A DNA stretch of 64,000 nt, from NCBI RefSeq assembly GCF_040957575.1, contig NZ_CP162601.1, forward strand, positions 434,001-498,000. Direction: 5' to 3'. The notes beneath the pieces are model-generated. The model was not told the DNA's origin and searched no databases. It worked only from the letters and a program-made list of their open reading frames with translations. The translations under genes and the position numbers were made by a program. Source of the DNA: Vibrio sp. HB236076. GTDB taxonomy: Bacteria; Pseudomonadota; Gammaproteobacteria; Enterobacterales; Vibrionaceae. The number at the start of each line of letters is the position of its first letter. The first letter of the stretch is position 1. Of the stretch, positions 9,488-21,475 are shown one piece after another.

Positions 9488-11371
9488 TCAAGAAATCTTA
9501 AAGAAACTCAAATCGTGTTTTTGTTTCTCGGCCAGTTTAGATAAAGCATTGGACGCTTGCAGCGTCTCTTCGACCCCGGCGACGTTTTGTTGGACCAAAT
9601 CAAACGCCATGGTGGTGTTTTTCGAAATGTCTTCCGTAACACTAAATTGCTCAGTGGAGGCGGTAGCCACTAAGGTGTTGATCTCAGAAATCGAATCTAC
9701 CGCATGAGCGATGTTTTCAAACGAGGCTTTAACCTTGTCGGCCAATTCCACCGACTGAGCAATTAAATCGACGCTTTCGGTCATGTTTGATTGCGCTTTG
9801 TTCGATTGCGATTGCAGCTTTTCGATAATTTGCTGAATGCTGACGGTCGATTCTAAGGTCTTGGACGCGAGGCTGCGCACTTCATCGGCGACCACCGCAA
9901 AGCCACGGCCGTGCTCACCGGCGCGAGCGGCTTCAATGGCGGCGTTCAAGGCCAATAAGTTGGTTTGTTCTGAAATCGAGTTGATGACTTCCGTCACCGA
10001 ATCAATCTCGATGGAGAACTGACGCAATTCATCGACAATTACGGCATTGTCGGTAACAGAGCGATTGATGCTGTCCGTCAACTGAATATTTTGCTCTAGG
10101 GTTAACTGTCCCTCTTGAACACTGTCTAGGGCGGTGCGCGCTTCGTGTTCCGCCATGGTGGCTTTTTCACTGACTTCTTGCGAGGTCGACGACAGCTCGT
10201 TAATGGCGGTGGAAATTTGCTCCATCTGCGAAAATTCGGCTTGGGCATTGTCTTTGCTCTGGCTCATGATCACATTGAGTTGCTCTGAGGCCGACGACAC
10301 GCTTTCCGACAGGGTATGGCTATTGGAAATCAGGGATTTGAGTTCTTTGGTCAACAAAATTAGCGAGTGATAAATCCCCGTTTCTTTACCGGTTTCAACC
10401 AAATCGATCCGAAAGTCGCCGCTGGCCATGGTGCGCATGATTTTCTCTATCTCTTCAGGTGTGCCGCCGACCGGTTTGAGCACCTGACGCTGGACAATCA
10501 AAAGCAGTGCCCCAATCGCGATCAATAAACTGACCACCCCGAGCAGCAGGCTGATTTTGAGCTGTTGATTGGCCCCTTGATTGATGTAACTGTTTTTGAC
10601 GAAAGTCACAAATTGCCAGTTGTTGATCGGCACTGGGCTCCAAAACGAGGTGAAGGCAATGGATTGGCCTTCTACCTCGGCTTGGTAGCTCATCTCTGGC
10701 TGTTGGGCATTAAAGTCGCGATACTTAGGCCGCAACTCATATATGTTTTTGCCGAGGTAGTCTTCATAGGGCGCGATCAGCACGGTGCCTTGATGAGTAA
10801 ACAAGAACAAATCGTCGCGGATCACCAACTCCGTCAGCAGGGAATCGAGATAGATAGACGTTAACGAGGCCACGTTATCGTTGAGCTTATACGTCATAAC
10901 GATAATTTGTTTGCCGGTGATGGCCGATTCAAAAGGTTCGGAAACGGCAAAGGTTTCACCGCGTTCAAACAAGGCGCGATAATAATCATCACCGTTGTCT
11001 TTGAGGTTAAAGTCCATTTTGATCCCGGCGCTGTTATAGAGTTCGCCGCGCTTATTCATCACAAAGGCATCCTCGATAAACCCTGCCTGGATCTTTTTTA
11101 ACAGCTCCAGTTGACTGACGGCATAACCGGATAAGCTGTCGCCTTCAATGTCGGCGGTCGTAATGTTCACCCCAGCGAGCATGCTGCGAAAAGCCGAAAA
11201 ACGCTCTTGCATCGAGTTTTGAATATTGGCGTTTTTTTCTTTGAGTAAACTTTTGTTTAACTCCGCGCTCTCTTGTTGAAAACTGAAAAAATTTAAAGCG
11301 ATTAAGGCGGTAATAATGGCGGCGATCAAAGCGCCAATCGCCAGGGATATTCTCAGGGTAAATTTGTTCAT
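9488..11371 (-). CDS. Methyl-accepting chemotaxis protein with Cache-type sensor
   Basis: Membrane chemoreceptor of 627 residues. TM1 is at about residues 7-28, a ~240-residue periplasmic region of dCache type follows ([35 protein letters not shown]), TM2 is near 275-297, then a HAMP-like linker. The signalling tip is canonical ([19 protein letters not shown] then [15 protein letters not shown]). There is no C-terminal pentapeptide for CheR/CheB tethering. It follows the phn operon on the same strand but has its own upstream region and terminator. The ligand is unknown. Confidence 0.93.
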   Translation of the reverse strand: MNKFTLRISLAIGALIAAIITALIALNFFSFQQESAELNKSLLKEKNANIQNSMQERFSAFRSMLAGVNITTADIEGDSLSGYAVSQLELLKKIQAGFIEDAFVMNKRGELYNSAGIKMDFNLKDNGDDYYRALFERGETFAVSEPFESAITGKQIIVMTYKLNDNVASLTSIYLDSLLTELVIRDDLFLFTHQGTVLIAPYEDYLGKNIYELRPKYRDFNAQQPEMSYQAEVEGQSIAFTSFWSPVPINNWQFVTFVKNSYINQGANQQLKISLLLGVVSLLIAIGALLLIVQRQVLKPVGGTPEEIEKIMRTMASGDFRIDLVETGKETGIYHSLILLTKELKSLISNSHTLSESVSSASEQLNVIMSQSKDNAQAEFSQMEQISTAINELSSTSQEVSEKATMAEHEARTALDSVQEGQLTLEQNIQLTDSINRSVTDNAVIVDELRQFSIEIDSVTEVINSISEQTNLLALNAAIEAARAGEHGRGFAVVADEVRSLASKTLESTVSIQQIIEKLQSQSNKAQSNMTESVDLIAQSVELADKVKASFENIAHAVDSISEINTLVATASTEQFSVTEDISKNTTMAFDLVQQNVAGVEETLQASNALSKLAEKQKHDLSFFKIS

Positions 11372-12692
<1,321 letters not shown>

Positions 12693-12718
12693 TTGGGTTT
12701 TCGTACGCTCTTATCATC

Positions 12719-12751
12719 AAAAAAAGCTTGCCAATTGGCAAGCTTTTTTTG
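12719..12751. terminator. Bidirectional terminator metF / aphA
   Basis: A perfect 12-bp stem (AAAAAGCTTGCC/GGCAAGCTTTTT) with an AATT loop between the convergent metF and aphA genes. Confidence 0.9.
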
Positions 12752-12777
12752 ATGATGGGTATGAGAAGAAGGCGCGA

Positions 12778-13320
12778 TTAAGCGGCCATCAATTCCAGTT
12801 CGTTGACCACTTCTTGAGCCCACTCTAACCACGCTTTGCGCAGCAGTAAATTGCGTCTTAAGGTCAAGCGCTCAAGTCTCGCCTGTTTGTCGAGAATGTG
12901 CTGATTTGGGTAGTACGCCGATTCTACTTCTTCAGCATGAGCAATAAACTTAGCGGTTTCTTCAATCTGATCACGCATCAAGGTGACGAAAGGCGCCGCC
13001 GTCTGTACAGAACACGCCATTAGTTTGGCACAAAACTCATCGCGAGTGGTCGGGTGTTGCGTGCTGTTATCAAACCAATCGCGCAGGGCTTCACGGCCTT
13101 GTTCTGTGATGGAGTAGATCTTTTTGTCTGGTTTGCCTTCTTGCGGTTCTAATACACAAGTAACGAGGCCTTTGTCGGCCATTTTGTTCAATTCGCGGTA
13201 GACTTGCTGGTGGCTCGCTTTCCAAAAGAAGCCAATGCTTGATGAGAATTCTTTTGTGATGTCGTAGCCGGTGGCATCTTTTGTACTAAGTACGGTCAAA
13301 ATAACGTGTGGTAATGACAT
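12778..13320 (-). CDS. aphA: PadR-family quorum-sensing regulator AphA
   Basis: Low-cell-density master regulator of Vibrio quorum sensing. The 180-residue form starts MSLPHVILTVLS. The winged-helix region (GYDITKEFSSSIGFFWKASH, VYRELNKMADKGLV, residues ~20-60) and the C-terminal dimerisation coiled coil with LDKQARLERLTLRRNLL are close to my memory of V. cholerae AphA. An in-frame ATG 12 bases upstream (13332) is possible, but the conserved N-terminus begins at 13320. The 440-bp upstream region is long, as expected for a gene with a regulated leader, and carries a candidate LuxR/HapR site. Confidence 0.95.
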   Translation of the reverse strand: MSLPHVILTVLSTKDATGYDITKEFSSSIGFFWKASHQQVYRELNKMADKGLVTCVLEPQEGKPDKKIYSITEQGREALRDWFDNSTQHPTTRDEFCAKLMACSVQTAAPFVTLMRDQIEETAKFIAHAEEVESAYYPNQHILDKQARLERLTLRRNLLLRKAWLEWAQEVVNELELMAA

Positions 13321-13760
13321 GTCTTCATCCAAATGGTTAATAAACAGTAAACAAATTACTCAAAGCCATGTGAACTCTTAGTGGTTCGTTATTTTTTCTT
13401 TGAGTAACACACCAAATCATCGTTAGAGTCATTGGGGTATGTCACCTTAAAAGCCGTTTATCACCTAGGAAAGCCGGTTGTTAACGCCTGTCATCGCGCC
13501 GCAACCCGCTTGTTTCACCGGCTGTAGTTATTGTATTGCTGCTCGGTGAATATGTTGATTATAACGAAATTATAAGCACAAAGTGGAATATTGAATGTTC
13601 AAAGGTTAAAAAAAGTGAGTAACACTATATTGATTATGATTGGTAGTGTTATGTTTCGAAGATTTCGATTTTAAATTGCTTTATTAGAATTTATGACTGT
13701 GGTTTTTTTGACGCTTTTTATTGATAATTGTATTTTTAGTGTGATCTGCATCATGTTTAA
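13321..13760 (-). promoter_or_regulatory. Long upstream region of aphA with LuxR/HapR-like site
   Basis: No gene is visible. At 13718-13736 the sequence TTATTGATAATTGTATTTT has one perfect half (TTATTGATA) of the LuxR/HapR operator, and next to it TGTGATCTGCATCATG resembles a CRP site. HapR repression of aphA is established in V. cholerae; whether this site works here is inference. Confidence 0.45.
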
Positions 13761-13764
13761 CATG

Positions 13765-13799
13765 AAAAATCAGCACCCTTGACAAGCAAAGGTGCTGAT
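13765..13799 (-). terminator. Terminator of ppc
   Basis: Stem ATCAGCACC/GGTGCTGAT (13769-13777 with 13791-13799). The five A bases at 13765-13769 give the minus-strand T run. It lies 52 bases past the ppc stop. Confidence 0.8.
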
Positions 13800-13850
13800 C
13801 ATTATGCGCCGTTGGGCGGTTTTTTTCGCTCAGGTTCAGTCTAAAGGCGC

Positions 13851-16484
13851 TTAACCTGTGTTTCTCATCCCGGCCGCGATACCAGCAATGGTCACCATCA
13901 AGGCTTCTTCAAGCTCTGGGCTTGGCTCATCGAGTTGACGAGTTCGATACAAAAGCTCGGCTTGCAGCATATTCAACGGCTCGACGTAAATATTGCGCAA
14001 GCGAATCGACTCTAAGCCCCATGGATCGCTTTGCATCAAGTTTTCGTTGTTTTCGACATTGAGTACCGACTTGATATCGCGCTGTAATTGCTCGCGCAAA
14101 CGCTCGCCGAGCGGGCGGAGCTTTTCATCGACGAGGCGCTGATCGTAGTAACGAGAAATGTCGATATTACACTTGGAGTACACCATTTCCAGCATGCCAA
14201 GACGAGTGGAGAAGAACGGCCATTCACGGCACATGGTTTCCAATAGGCTTTGGTGGCCGGTATCGACTGAGTGTTGGATCGCTTCACCTGCACCGAGCCA
14301 AGCGGGCAAGACTAAGCGGTTTTGACTCCAAGAGAAAATCCAAGGAATCGCGCGCAGGCTCTCGACACCGCCGTTGGGGTTGCGTTTCGACGGGCGCGAG
14401 CCAAGCGGCAATTTACCGAGCTCCAACTCCGGCGTGGCTTGTCTAAAGTAAGGCACAAAGTCAGGCTCTCCGCGCACCACTTTGCGGTAAGCCTCACAAG
14501 AGAGCTCTGATAATACATCCATCAGATCACGCCACTCTTGTTTTGGCTCTGGAGGCGGCAATAAGTTGGCTTCTAGAATGGCACTGGCATAGAGGTTAAA
14601 GCTGTTGACCGCCACTTCCGGCAAACCGAGTTTAAAGCGGATCATCTCACCTTGTTCGGTCACGCGCAGGCCGCCTTGTAAGCTTTTTGGCGGTTGTGAC
14701 AACAAGGCCGCATGCGCCGGTGCACCACCGCGACCTACGGTACCGCCGCGGCCGTGGAACAAGGTCAGTTCAATGCCCTCTTGCTCGGCGACATTGACCA
14801 AGGCTTCCATCGCTCGGTATTGCGCCCAACCGGCCGCCATGCCGCCGGCGTCCTTGGCCGAGTCTGAGTAGCCGATCATGACCATTTGGTGATTTTGAAT
14901 AAAGCCGCGGTACAAATCGATGCCCATGAGCTGACGCATTACCGATTCGGCGTTGTTTAAATCTTCTAAGGTTTCAAACAGCGGGCACACATCCATGCGG
15001 TAAGGACAGCCAGATTCTTGCATCAACAAATGAACGGCGAGAATATCAGAGGCCTTACGCGCCATGGAAATGACGTAGGCACCAAAGGCTTCGCGCGGTT
15101 GAGAGGCAACAACGCGACAGGTATCAAGCACTTCTTTAACCGGCTCAGATGGTTGCCAGTTTCTCGGCAGCAGAGGGCGTTTGGAGCTCAGCTCAGCGGT
15201 TAAAAACGCCACTTTGTCTTGCTCGCTCCATTGATCGTAATCGCCAAGGCCAAGGTAGCGAGTGAGTTCAGATAAGACGTCCGAGTGGCGGGTGCTTTCT
15301 TGACGAATATCGTGGCGCACCAGATAGACCCCAAACGCTTTAACTCGGCGCAACGTATCGAGTAACGAACCGTCGGCAATGATGCCCATACCGCATTCGT
15401 GCAGGGATTGGTACATGGTGTACAAAGGCTGCCAAAGCTGGTCAATGTTGCGCAGCGGCGCCTTGGTGATCATCTCTTCACCGTTTAATTTGGCCTCGAG
15501 AATGGCGTTGTTTTTTAGCAACAATTCACGCAATTGCTTTAAAATGGCGCGATAAGGTTCGTGCGCTTCTTGGCCGGCGATGTCGCGTACCGCTTGGTTG
15601 CATTTCACCATCGACAATTCGCTGATCAGCTCATTGATGTCATTGAGATACAGATCGGCGGCCTTCCAGCGAGACAGCAAGAGCACTTCACGGGTTACTT
15701 GATGAGTGACAAACGGGTTGCCGTCGCGGTCGCCGCCCATCCAAGAGGTGAAGTGCACAGGTCGCGCATCGATCGGCAGCCCTTCGCCCAAGTAGTCGAC
15801 AAGGCGTTCATCGAGTTGGCGTAAAAAGTCAGGTACCGCTTCCCACAAGGAGTTTTCCACTACGGCAAAGCCGGATTTGGCTTCGTCAAGCGGGGTGGGG
15901 CGCTGCTGGCGGAAGGTGTCAGAATGCCAGCTTTGGGCCAACAATTGCTCCAGGCGGCGTTTGACGTTTTGGCGTTCCTTGTCAGAGAGTTCCGCGATGT
16001 CCAATTGCGAGAGGCAGTCGTTGATCTTGACCAATTTATTGATCATGGTACGACGAGTAATTTCGGTGGGGTGCGCGGTCAACACCAATTCAATGTTCAA
16101 GTCGCGAATGGCATCGGCGGTCTTTAGCTTACTCACATCCTTTTGAGTGAGCTTGTCGAACAGTTCATTAAGGGTATCGGTATCGAGCAGTTGACTGTCG
16201 CCGTGGCGAGATAACGTGTGGTGTTGCTCAGCGATGTTGGTCAAATTCAAAAATTGGTTAAAAGCGCGAGCAATCGGCGTGAGCTCTTCATCGGGTAAAT
16301 TTTTGATCGCTTCAATCAATTGATCGTTGGCGTCTTTACTGCCTTTTAACGCGGCTTTTGACAGTTGGCGTAAGTATTCCACTTTCTCCAGCATGGCATC
16401 GCCGTGAGCTTGTTTGATGGTGTTGCCGAGCAGGCGGCCCAACATACTCACATTGCTTTTGAGTGCGGCATAGTTCTCGTTCAT
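13851..16484 (-). CDS. ppc: Phosphoenolpyruvate carboxylase
   Basis: Anaplerotic enzyme converting PEP and bicarbonate to oxaloacetate. The 877 residues match the Vibrio length. Motifs include [14 protein letters not shown] (catalytic His near residue 137), [35 protein letters not shown] and the C-terminal MRNTG. The start at 16484 ([16 protein letters not shown]) matches homologues. It sits alone with its own terminator, between aphA and argE as in V. cholerae. Confidence 0.97.
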   Translation of the reverse strand: MNENYAALKSNVSMLGRLLGNTIKQAHGDAMLEKVEYLRQLSKAALKGSKDANDQLIEAIKNLPDEELTPIARAFNQFLNLTNIAEQHHTLSRHGDSQLLDTDTLNELFDKLTQKDVSKLKTADAIRDLNIELVLTAHPTEITRRTMINKLVKINDCLSQLDIAELSDKERQNVKRRLEQLLAQSWHSDTFRQQRPTPLDEAKSGFAVVENSLWEAVPDFLRQLDERLVDYLGEGLPIDARPVHFTSWMGGDRDGNPFVTHQVTREVLLLSRWKAADLYLNDINELISELSMVKCNQAVRDIAGQEAHEPYRAILKQLRELLLKNNAILEAKLNGEEMITKAPLRNIDQLWQPLYTMYQSLHECGMGIIADGSLLDTLRRVKAFGVYLVRHDIRQESTRHSDVLSELTRYLGLGDYDQWSEQDKVAFLTAELSSKRPLLPRNWQPSEPVKEVLDTCRVVASQPREAFGAYVISMARKASDILAVHLLMQESGCPYRMDVCPLFETLEDLNNAESVMRQLMGIDLYRGFIQNHQMVMIGYSDSAKDAGGMAAGWAQYRAMEALVNVAEQEGIELTLFHGRGGTVGRGGAPAHAALLSQPPKSLQGGLRVTEQGEMIRFKLGLPEVAVNSFNLYASAILEANLLPPPEPKQEWRDLMDVLSELSCEAYRKVVRGEPDFVPYFRQATPELELGKLPLGSRPSKRNPNGGVESLRAIPWIFSWSQNRLVLPAWLGAGEAIQHSVDTGHQSLLETMCREWPFFSTRLGMLEMVYSKCNIDISRYYDQRLVDEKLRPLGERLREQLQRDIKSVLNVENNENLMQSDPWGLESIRLRNIYVEPLNMLQAELLYRTRQLDEPSPELEEALMVTIAGIAAGMRNTG

Positions 16485-16912
16485 GTTCTCATCCTATCTC
16501 GTAAATTAATTACGTCATTATTCCTTTTATGCCCATTTATCTAGCCAAATAATTTGCACTGAGTCAAATAAAGCTGAACCCTATTCTTATTTTCTGGCAA
16601 TTAAGCTAAAAATCGTCTACCAAAATCTCACTTTTTATGTTGTTTTTTGAAAATTATTTACACTTTGCTCATTGTTTGCCCACCGCTTGGGCCGGGTATC
16701 GGGGCCGTTGGTCTCGAGCGCCGCACGCTGGTTTTTGTGGCAAAAGGTCGATGGCGGCAGTCGCTGTCGATTACGGCAAAGGGCAATGGCGAAGCGGAGA
16801 GTTGCGACGCGCAATGCCCTCGCCTTAGCATCGCAAGCGACAGTAAGGCGGCGGACACGACGCGGTAAAACGGGGTCTTTACGATTTGATGCTCTCGACA
16901 TCCGCTGCAAGC
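16485..16912. other. Intergenic region ppc / argE
   Basis: Positions 16485-16670 are AT-rich and carry the ppc promoter. Positions 16680-16900 turn abruptly G+C rich and contain short open frames on both strands. None has a recognisable protein or ribosome binding site. No terminator with a T run is evident for argE. Confidence 0.5.
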
Positions 16913-18049
16913 TTAAAAGCAGTATTGACGCATCGCTTGTTTTAGGCGGTCAATGGTCGGGTCGATAAAGTCAAAGCTCAAGTACTCATCGGGTTGATGG
17001 GCTTGATCGATGGAACCTGGTCCCATCACTAACGTGGGACACACCTCTTGTAAGTAAGGCGCTTCGGTGCAGTAGTTGACGGTTTCTGTGGCTTGTCCGC
17101 ACAAGTGTTCCATACTTTGAATGAACGGGGAGTCATGCGGGCACTCGTAACCGGGGATCGAATCGTGCAACGGCGTAATGGCAATGCGCCCGGGCCATTT
17201 TTGTTGCACTTCTTTCAGGCCTTCGCGCAGCAGATTGTTGAGACCGTCAAGGCTCATGCCTGGCAGTGGGCGAACGTCGTAGTGCAATTCACAGCAGCCG
17301 CAGATGCGATTGGCGCTGTCACCGCCGTGGATATGACCCATATTCAAGGTCGGGTAGGGAATTTCAAACCCCGGGTTGTGATAGGTTTTGATCAAGGTAT
17401 CGCGCAGCTGCATCACGGCAAACAGCACCTCGTGCATGATCTCAATCGCATTGACCCCCATTGCCGGGTTCGACGAGTGCCCCGACTGGCCGGTAATGCG
17501 AATGGCATTGGCAACGTGACCTTTGTGGCCGCGCACCGGCACCAAGCTGGTCGGCTCGCCAATAATGCAGTAGTCGGGTTTAAACGGCGCGTCATCGCTA
17601 AAGTGTCGCGCCCCGAGCATGGTGGTTTCTTCATCACAGGTGGCCAGGACGTAGAGCGGTTTTTGTTGCCCTTGCCAATCCATTTGTTTGGCCGCCTCAT
17701 AGACAAAGGCGAACCAGCCTTTCATATCGGCGGTGCCTAAGCCATAAAAGCGGTTATTGGCCTCGGTTAACTTGTGAGGGTCGTAGTTCCAACGGCCTTG
17801 ATCAAAGGGCACCGTATCACTGTGACCCGATAACAATAAGCCGCCTTCGCCTTGGCCGAGTTTGGCAATGAGATTGTGTTTACCGGGTTCGACTTCAATC
17901 GTCTGGGTGTCGAAACCGAGATCTTCAAACCAGGTGGCGAGTTTGGCGATCACGTGTTGATTGCCTTCGTCCCACTTGGGATCGCTGGAGCTGATGGAGG
18001 AAGTGGCGATTAAACCACCATAAACATCAATGAAACTAGGTAAATGCAT
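16913..18049 (-). CDS. argE: N-acetylornithine deacetylase
   Basis: Zinc/cobalt peptidase-like enzyme releasing ornithine from N-acetylornithine. The 378 residues are close to E. coli's 383. M20-family metal motifs: [13 protein letters not shown] (His near residue 77), [22 protein letters not shown] and [13 protein letters not shown]. It is divergent from argC with a 145-bp AT-rich control region between. Retaining ArgE plus an acetyltransferase domain on ArgH indicates the linear acetyl-cycle version of the pathway. Confidence 0.96.
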   Translation of the reverse strand: MHLPSFIDVYGGLIATSSISSSDPKWDEGNQHVIAKLATWFEDLGFDTQTIEVEPGKHNLIAKLGQGEGGLLLSGHSDTVPFDQGRWNYDPHKLTEANNRFYGLGTADMKGWFAFVYEAAKQMDWQGQQKPLYVLATCDEETTMLGARHFSDDAPFKPDYCIIGEPTSLVPVRGHKGHVANAIRITGQSGHSSNPAMGVNAIEIMHEVLFAVMQLRDTLIKTYHNPGFEIPYPTLNMGHIHGGDSANRICGCCELHYDVRPLPGMSLDGLNNLLREGLKEVQQKWPGRIAITPLHDSIPGYECPHDSPFIQSMEHLCGQATETVNYCTEAPYLQEVCPTLVMGPGSIDQAHQPDEYLSFDFIDPTIDRLKQAMRQYCF

Positions 18050-18099
18050 AATTCTTCACTTCGACGGTTGACAGAAACATAACAACAAGGTAAAACACA

Positions 18100-18178
18100 T
18101 ATTAAATCATTTTTAATGAATAAAAAATCAAAATAAATCGAAATTTAAAAATGATTACTCATTTTGGGCTTAAATACT
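18100..18178. promoter_or_regulatory. argE/argC divergent control region with ARG-box-like sites
   Basis: Very AT-rich. AATGAATAAAAAATCA (18115-18130) and ATGATTACTCATTT (18151-18164) resemble the ARG box pattern TGAAT-N4-ATTCA, though neither palindrome is perfect. Position between argE and argCBGH fits ArgR control; binding is inferred. Confidence 0.55.
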
Positions 18179-18194
18179 ATACGGGTAACATCTC

Positions 18195-19199
18195 ATGCTA
18201 AACACCACGATTATCGGAGCAAGCGGCTACACAGGAGCAGAACTGGCGCTCATGGTGCAAAAACACCCTGAACTCACGCTAACAGGTTTGTACGTTTCCG
18301 CCAACAGTGTTGATGCCAATCAACCGATTTCGACCCTGCACGGCAAACTTGCAGGCGTGATCGACATGCCAGTACAGCCGCTAAAAGACGTGGTCAGCGT
18401 GGCGAAGCAATGCGATGTGGTCTTCCTGGCTACGGCCCACGAAGTGAGCCACGATTTAGCGCCGGTGTTTTTAGAGCACGGTTGCCAGGTGTTTGATTTA
18501 TCCGGCGCGTTTCGCGTCAACCAAGATGAGTTCTACCCCAATTACTACGGGTTTGCTCACCAACATCCAAAGTGGTTAGACAATTCGGCTTACGGCTTAG
18601 CAGAATGGAACGCAGAAGCGATCAAAAAAGTGCCGTTAGTGGCGGTGGCGGGCTGTTACCCAACGGCGTCGCAATTGGCGATTAAGCCTTTGATCGTCGA
18701 GCAGCTTATCGATGACAGTCAATGGCCGGTGATCAATGCCACCAGTGGCGTGACAGGGGCCGGGCGCAAAGCGACGATGAAAAACAGCTTTTGCGAAGTC
18801 AGCCTGCAGCCTTACGGCATTTTCACTCACCGTCATCAGCCAGAAATTGCCAGCCATCTCGGTCAAGAGGTGATCTTTACTCCGCACCTTGGCAACTTCA
18901 AACGCGGTATCTTGGCGACCGTGACCATGAAACTCAAAGCGGGCGTCAGCGCCGAGCAAGTCGAGGCGGCGTTTGTTAAGGCGTACCAAGACAAACCGGC
19001 CGTACGCTTAAAAGGCCAAGGCATCCCGAGTATTCAAGACGTTGAATTTACCCCGTTTTGCGACTTGGGTTGGCAAGTAAAAGGCGAGCACGTGATCGTG
19101 GTTTCCGCCATCGACAACTTGCTCAAAGGCGCCAGCAGCCAAGCGATGCAGTGTTTGAACCTGCATTATGGTTTCGACGAACTGACCGCATTGATTTAA
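18195..19199 (+). CDS. argC: N-acetyl-gamma-glutamyl-phosphate reductase
   Basis: NADPH-dependent third step of arginine synthesis. It has 334 residues. The nucleotide-binding N-terminus is [17 protein letters not shown] and the active-site cysteine lies in [18 protein letters not shown] (near residue 154). [12 protein letters not shown] and HRHQPEI are also family motifs. It is first of the argCBGH group; argB starts 13 bases later. Confidence 0.97.
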   Translation: MLNTTIIGASGYTGAELALMVQKHPELTLTGLYVSANSVDANQPISTLHGKLAGVIDMPVQPLKDVVSVAKQCDVVFLATAHEVSHDLAPVFLEHGCQVFDLSGAFRVNQDEFYPNYYGFAHQHPKWLDNSAYGLAEWNAEAIKKVPLVAVAGCYPTASQLAIKPLIVEQLIDDSQWPVINATSGVTGAGRKATMKNSFCEVSLQPYGIFTHRHQPEIASHLGQEVIFTPHLGNFKRGILATVTMKLKAGVSAEQVEAAFVKAYQDKPAVRLKGQGIPSIQDVEFTPFCDLGWQVKGEHVIVVSAIDNLLKGASSQAMQCLNLHYGFDELTALI

Positions 19200-19212
19200 G
19201 CGAGGACAGACG

Positions 19213-19995
19213 ATGACAACCCAAGCTCCTTTAGTGATCAAACTCGGCGGCGCGGCGATTGCCAGCCCTGAGACCCTTAAAACCTTGTTTCGCACCATCG
19301 GCGATTATCAGCGTCAAGCCCAGCGCGGCGTTGTGATTGTTCACGGGGGCGGTTACTTAGTCGATGAACTGATGGACAAACTGTCCTTGCCAACGGTAAA
19401 AAAGCAAGGCCTACGCGTCACTCCTTACGAGCACATCGGCTACATTACTGGTGCGTTGGCCGGTACCGCGAATAAAATGATGCAAGGCTATGCGATGGCA
19501 ACGGGCTTAACCGCGGTTGGCTTGAGCTTGGCCGACGGCAATTTATGTCGCATCACCGAACTCGACCCAGAACTGGGCGCGGTTGGCGCAGCGAGTGCAG
19601 GCGATGCCACGGTGCTCAAGGCGATTTTGGCCACTGGCGCGACGCCGATCATCAGCTCGATTGGCATGACCGAGTCTGGCCAGTTGATGAACGTCAATGC
19701 CGATCAAGCCGCAGTGGCGGTGGCACAAGCCATTGAGGGCGAATTGGCGCTGCTATCCGATGTCCCTGGGGTCCTCGACGGCGACAAACAGCTTATCGAC
19801 GAATTGGATCAAGCCAAGGCGCAGCAATTGATCGCCGATGGCGTGATCACCGATGGCATGATCGTCAAAGTCGAAGCGGCACTGCAAGCGGCGCAAGACT
19901 TGGGCCGCACCATTGAAGTGGCCTCGTGGCGCTCTCCGGAAAAGCTGTTTGCCCTGTTAGCTGGCCAAGCCATCGGAACCCAATTTAAACCGTAA
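19213..19995 (+). CDS. argB: Acetylglutamate kinase
   Basis: Phosphorylates N-acetylglutamate. At 260 residues this is the short enterobacterial-type form without the N-terminal helix of arginine-inhibited versions. Motifs: [13 protein letters not shown] at the N-terminus, [14 protein letters not shown], and [16 protein letters not shown]. It lies directly after argC in the same transcript. Confidence 0.97.
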   Translation: MTTQAPLVIKLGGAAIASPETLKTLFRTIGDYQRQAQRGVVIVHGGGYLVDELMDKLSLPTVKKQGLRVTPYEHIGYITGALAGTANKMMQGYAMATGLTAVGLSLADGNLCRITELDPELGAVGAASAGDATVLKAILATGATPIISSIGMTESGQLMNVNADQAAVAVAQAIEGELALLSDVPGVLDGDKQLIDELDQAKAQQLIADGVITDGMIVKVEAALQAAQDLGRTIEVASWRSPEKLFALLAGQAIGTQFKP

Positions 19996-20130
19996 ACACA
20001 ACAAATTTTACTTGATGACTCGATTGTAAGTGATCAAGTATGAAGAGAATGACCTCAGCGCATCAGGCGCATTATTGATTAGATGGGACACTGTGACCGC
20101 CGAGTACAGGTCCAAGTTAGGAGAAAAGCA

Positions 20131-21351
20131 ATGAGCAAAGTTGAAGTAAACAAAGTGGTTGTCGCTTATTCGGGCGGTCTTGATACGTCAGTGATCATTC
20201 CGTGGCTTAAAGAGAACTACGATTGTGAAGTCGTGGCGTTTGTCGCCGATGTTGGCCAAGGCGAAGAAGAGCTGGTGGGCATCGAAGACAAAGCCAAAGC
20301 TTCGGGCGCTTCAGAGTGCTACGTTGTTGACCTCAAAGAAGAGTTGGTCAAAGACTACATCTACCCAACGCTGAAAACCGGCGCTTACTACGAAGGCAAA
20401 TACCTACTTGGTACGTCAATGGCTCGTCCTATCATTGCCAAAGCGCAAGTAGAAGTGGCGCGCAAAGTCGGTGCTGATGCCCTGTGTCACGGTTGTACTG
20501 GTAAAGGGAACGACCAAGTTCGCTTCGAAGGCGCGTTTGCCGCGCTGGCCCCTGATCTGCACGTGATTGCGCCTTGGCGTGAGTGGGATCTGGTCAGCCG
20601 TGAAGAGTGCCTAGATTACCTCGCCGAGCGCAACATCCCGTGCAGCGCGTCTCTGACTAAGATCTACTCACGCGATGCCAACGCTTGGCACATCTCTACC
20701 GAAGGCGGCGTACTGGAAGACACTTGGAACGCGCCAAACGAAGATTGCTGGGCGTGGACTGTCGATCCTGAGCAAGCGCCGGATCAAGCAGAATACGTAA
20801 CCCTAAAAGTAGAACAAGGTGCGGTGGTTGCGGTTGATGGTCAAGAACTCAGCCCATACGAGGCACTGGTTGCGCTTAACGAAAAAGGCGTCAAGCACGG
20901 CGTAGGTCGTATCGACATCGTTGAAAACCGTCTAGTGGGCATGAAGTCGCGCGGTTGTTACGAAACCCCAGGAGGCACCATCATGATGGAAGCCTTGCGT
21001 GCGGTTGAGCAACTGGTGCTCGACAAAGCGGCGTTTGAGTTCCGCGAAGAATTGGCGGTCAAAGCCTCTCACCTGGTGTACGACGGTCGTTGGTTTACTC
21101 CACTGTGCGAATCGATTTTGGCAGCGTCGGAGTCTTTGGCACAAGATGTCAACGGTGAAGTGGTAGTGAAACTCTACAAAGGCCAAGCCGTGGTTACGCA
21201 AAAACGTTCAGAAAACAGCTTGTACTCTGAAGAGTTTGCAACCTTTGGTGAAGACGAAGTGTACGACCAAAGCCACGCGGGCGGTTTCATTCGTCTGTAC
21301 TCGCTCTCTAGCCGCATTCGCGCACTGAACGCAGCAAAGAAAAACAAATAA
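20131..21351 (+). CDS. argG: Argininosuccinate synthase
   Basis: Joins citrulline and aspartate with ATP. I choose the ATG at 20131 ([20 protein letters not shown]) with GGAG 9 bases upstream; a longer in-frame start at 20083 would add residues with no homology. Protein length is 406. PP-loop [33 protein letters not shown] and YETPGGTIM are present. The leader GGAGAAAAGCAATG is repeated exactly before argH. Confidence 0.97.
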   Translation: MSKVEVNKVVVAYSGGLDTSVIIPWLKENYDCEVVAFVADVGQGEEELVGIEDKAKASGASECYVVDLKEELVKDYIYPTLKTGAYYEGKYLLGTSMARPIIAKAQVEVARKVGADALCHGCTGKGNDQVRFEGAFAALAPDLHVIAPWREWDLVSREECLDYLAERNIPCSASLTKIYSRDANAWHISTEGGVLEDTWNAPNEDCWAWTVDPEQAPDQAEYVTLKVEQGAVVAVDGQELSPYEALVALNEKGVKHGVGRIDIVENRLVGMKSRGCYETPGGTIMMEALRAVEQLVLDKAAFEFREELAVKASHLVYDGRWFTPLCESILAASESLAQDVNGEVVVKLYKGQAVVTQKRSENSLYSEEFATFGEDEVYDQSHAGGFIRLYSLSSRIRALNAAKKNK

Positions 21352-21380
21352 ATCGTTATTAATACAGTCAGTACTAACCA

Positions 21381-21408
21381 GTAAAGATCGCGATGGCGCG
21401 ATCTTTAC
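21381..21408 (+). promoter_or_regulatory. Hairpin between argG and argH
   Basis: A perfect 12-bp stem (GTAAAGATCGCG/CGCGATCTTTAC) with an ATGG loop, without a T run. It is probably an mRNA-stabilising or partially attenuating structure in the operon. Confidence 0.6.
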
Positions 21409-21475
21409 GTTAAAAAGTTTGGTTCACTCGCAGTCGGATTAAATCCGGAACCAAAACGTATTCAGGAGAAAAGCA

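Noticed and set aside
16635..16910. Overlapping short frames in the ppc/argE gap
   Set aside because: Arginine- and alanine-rich, present on both strands, no start signals and no family likeness: typical chance frames in GC-rich DNA.
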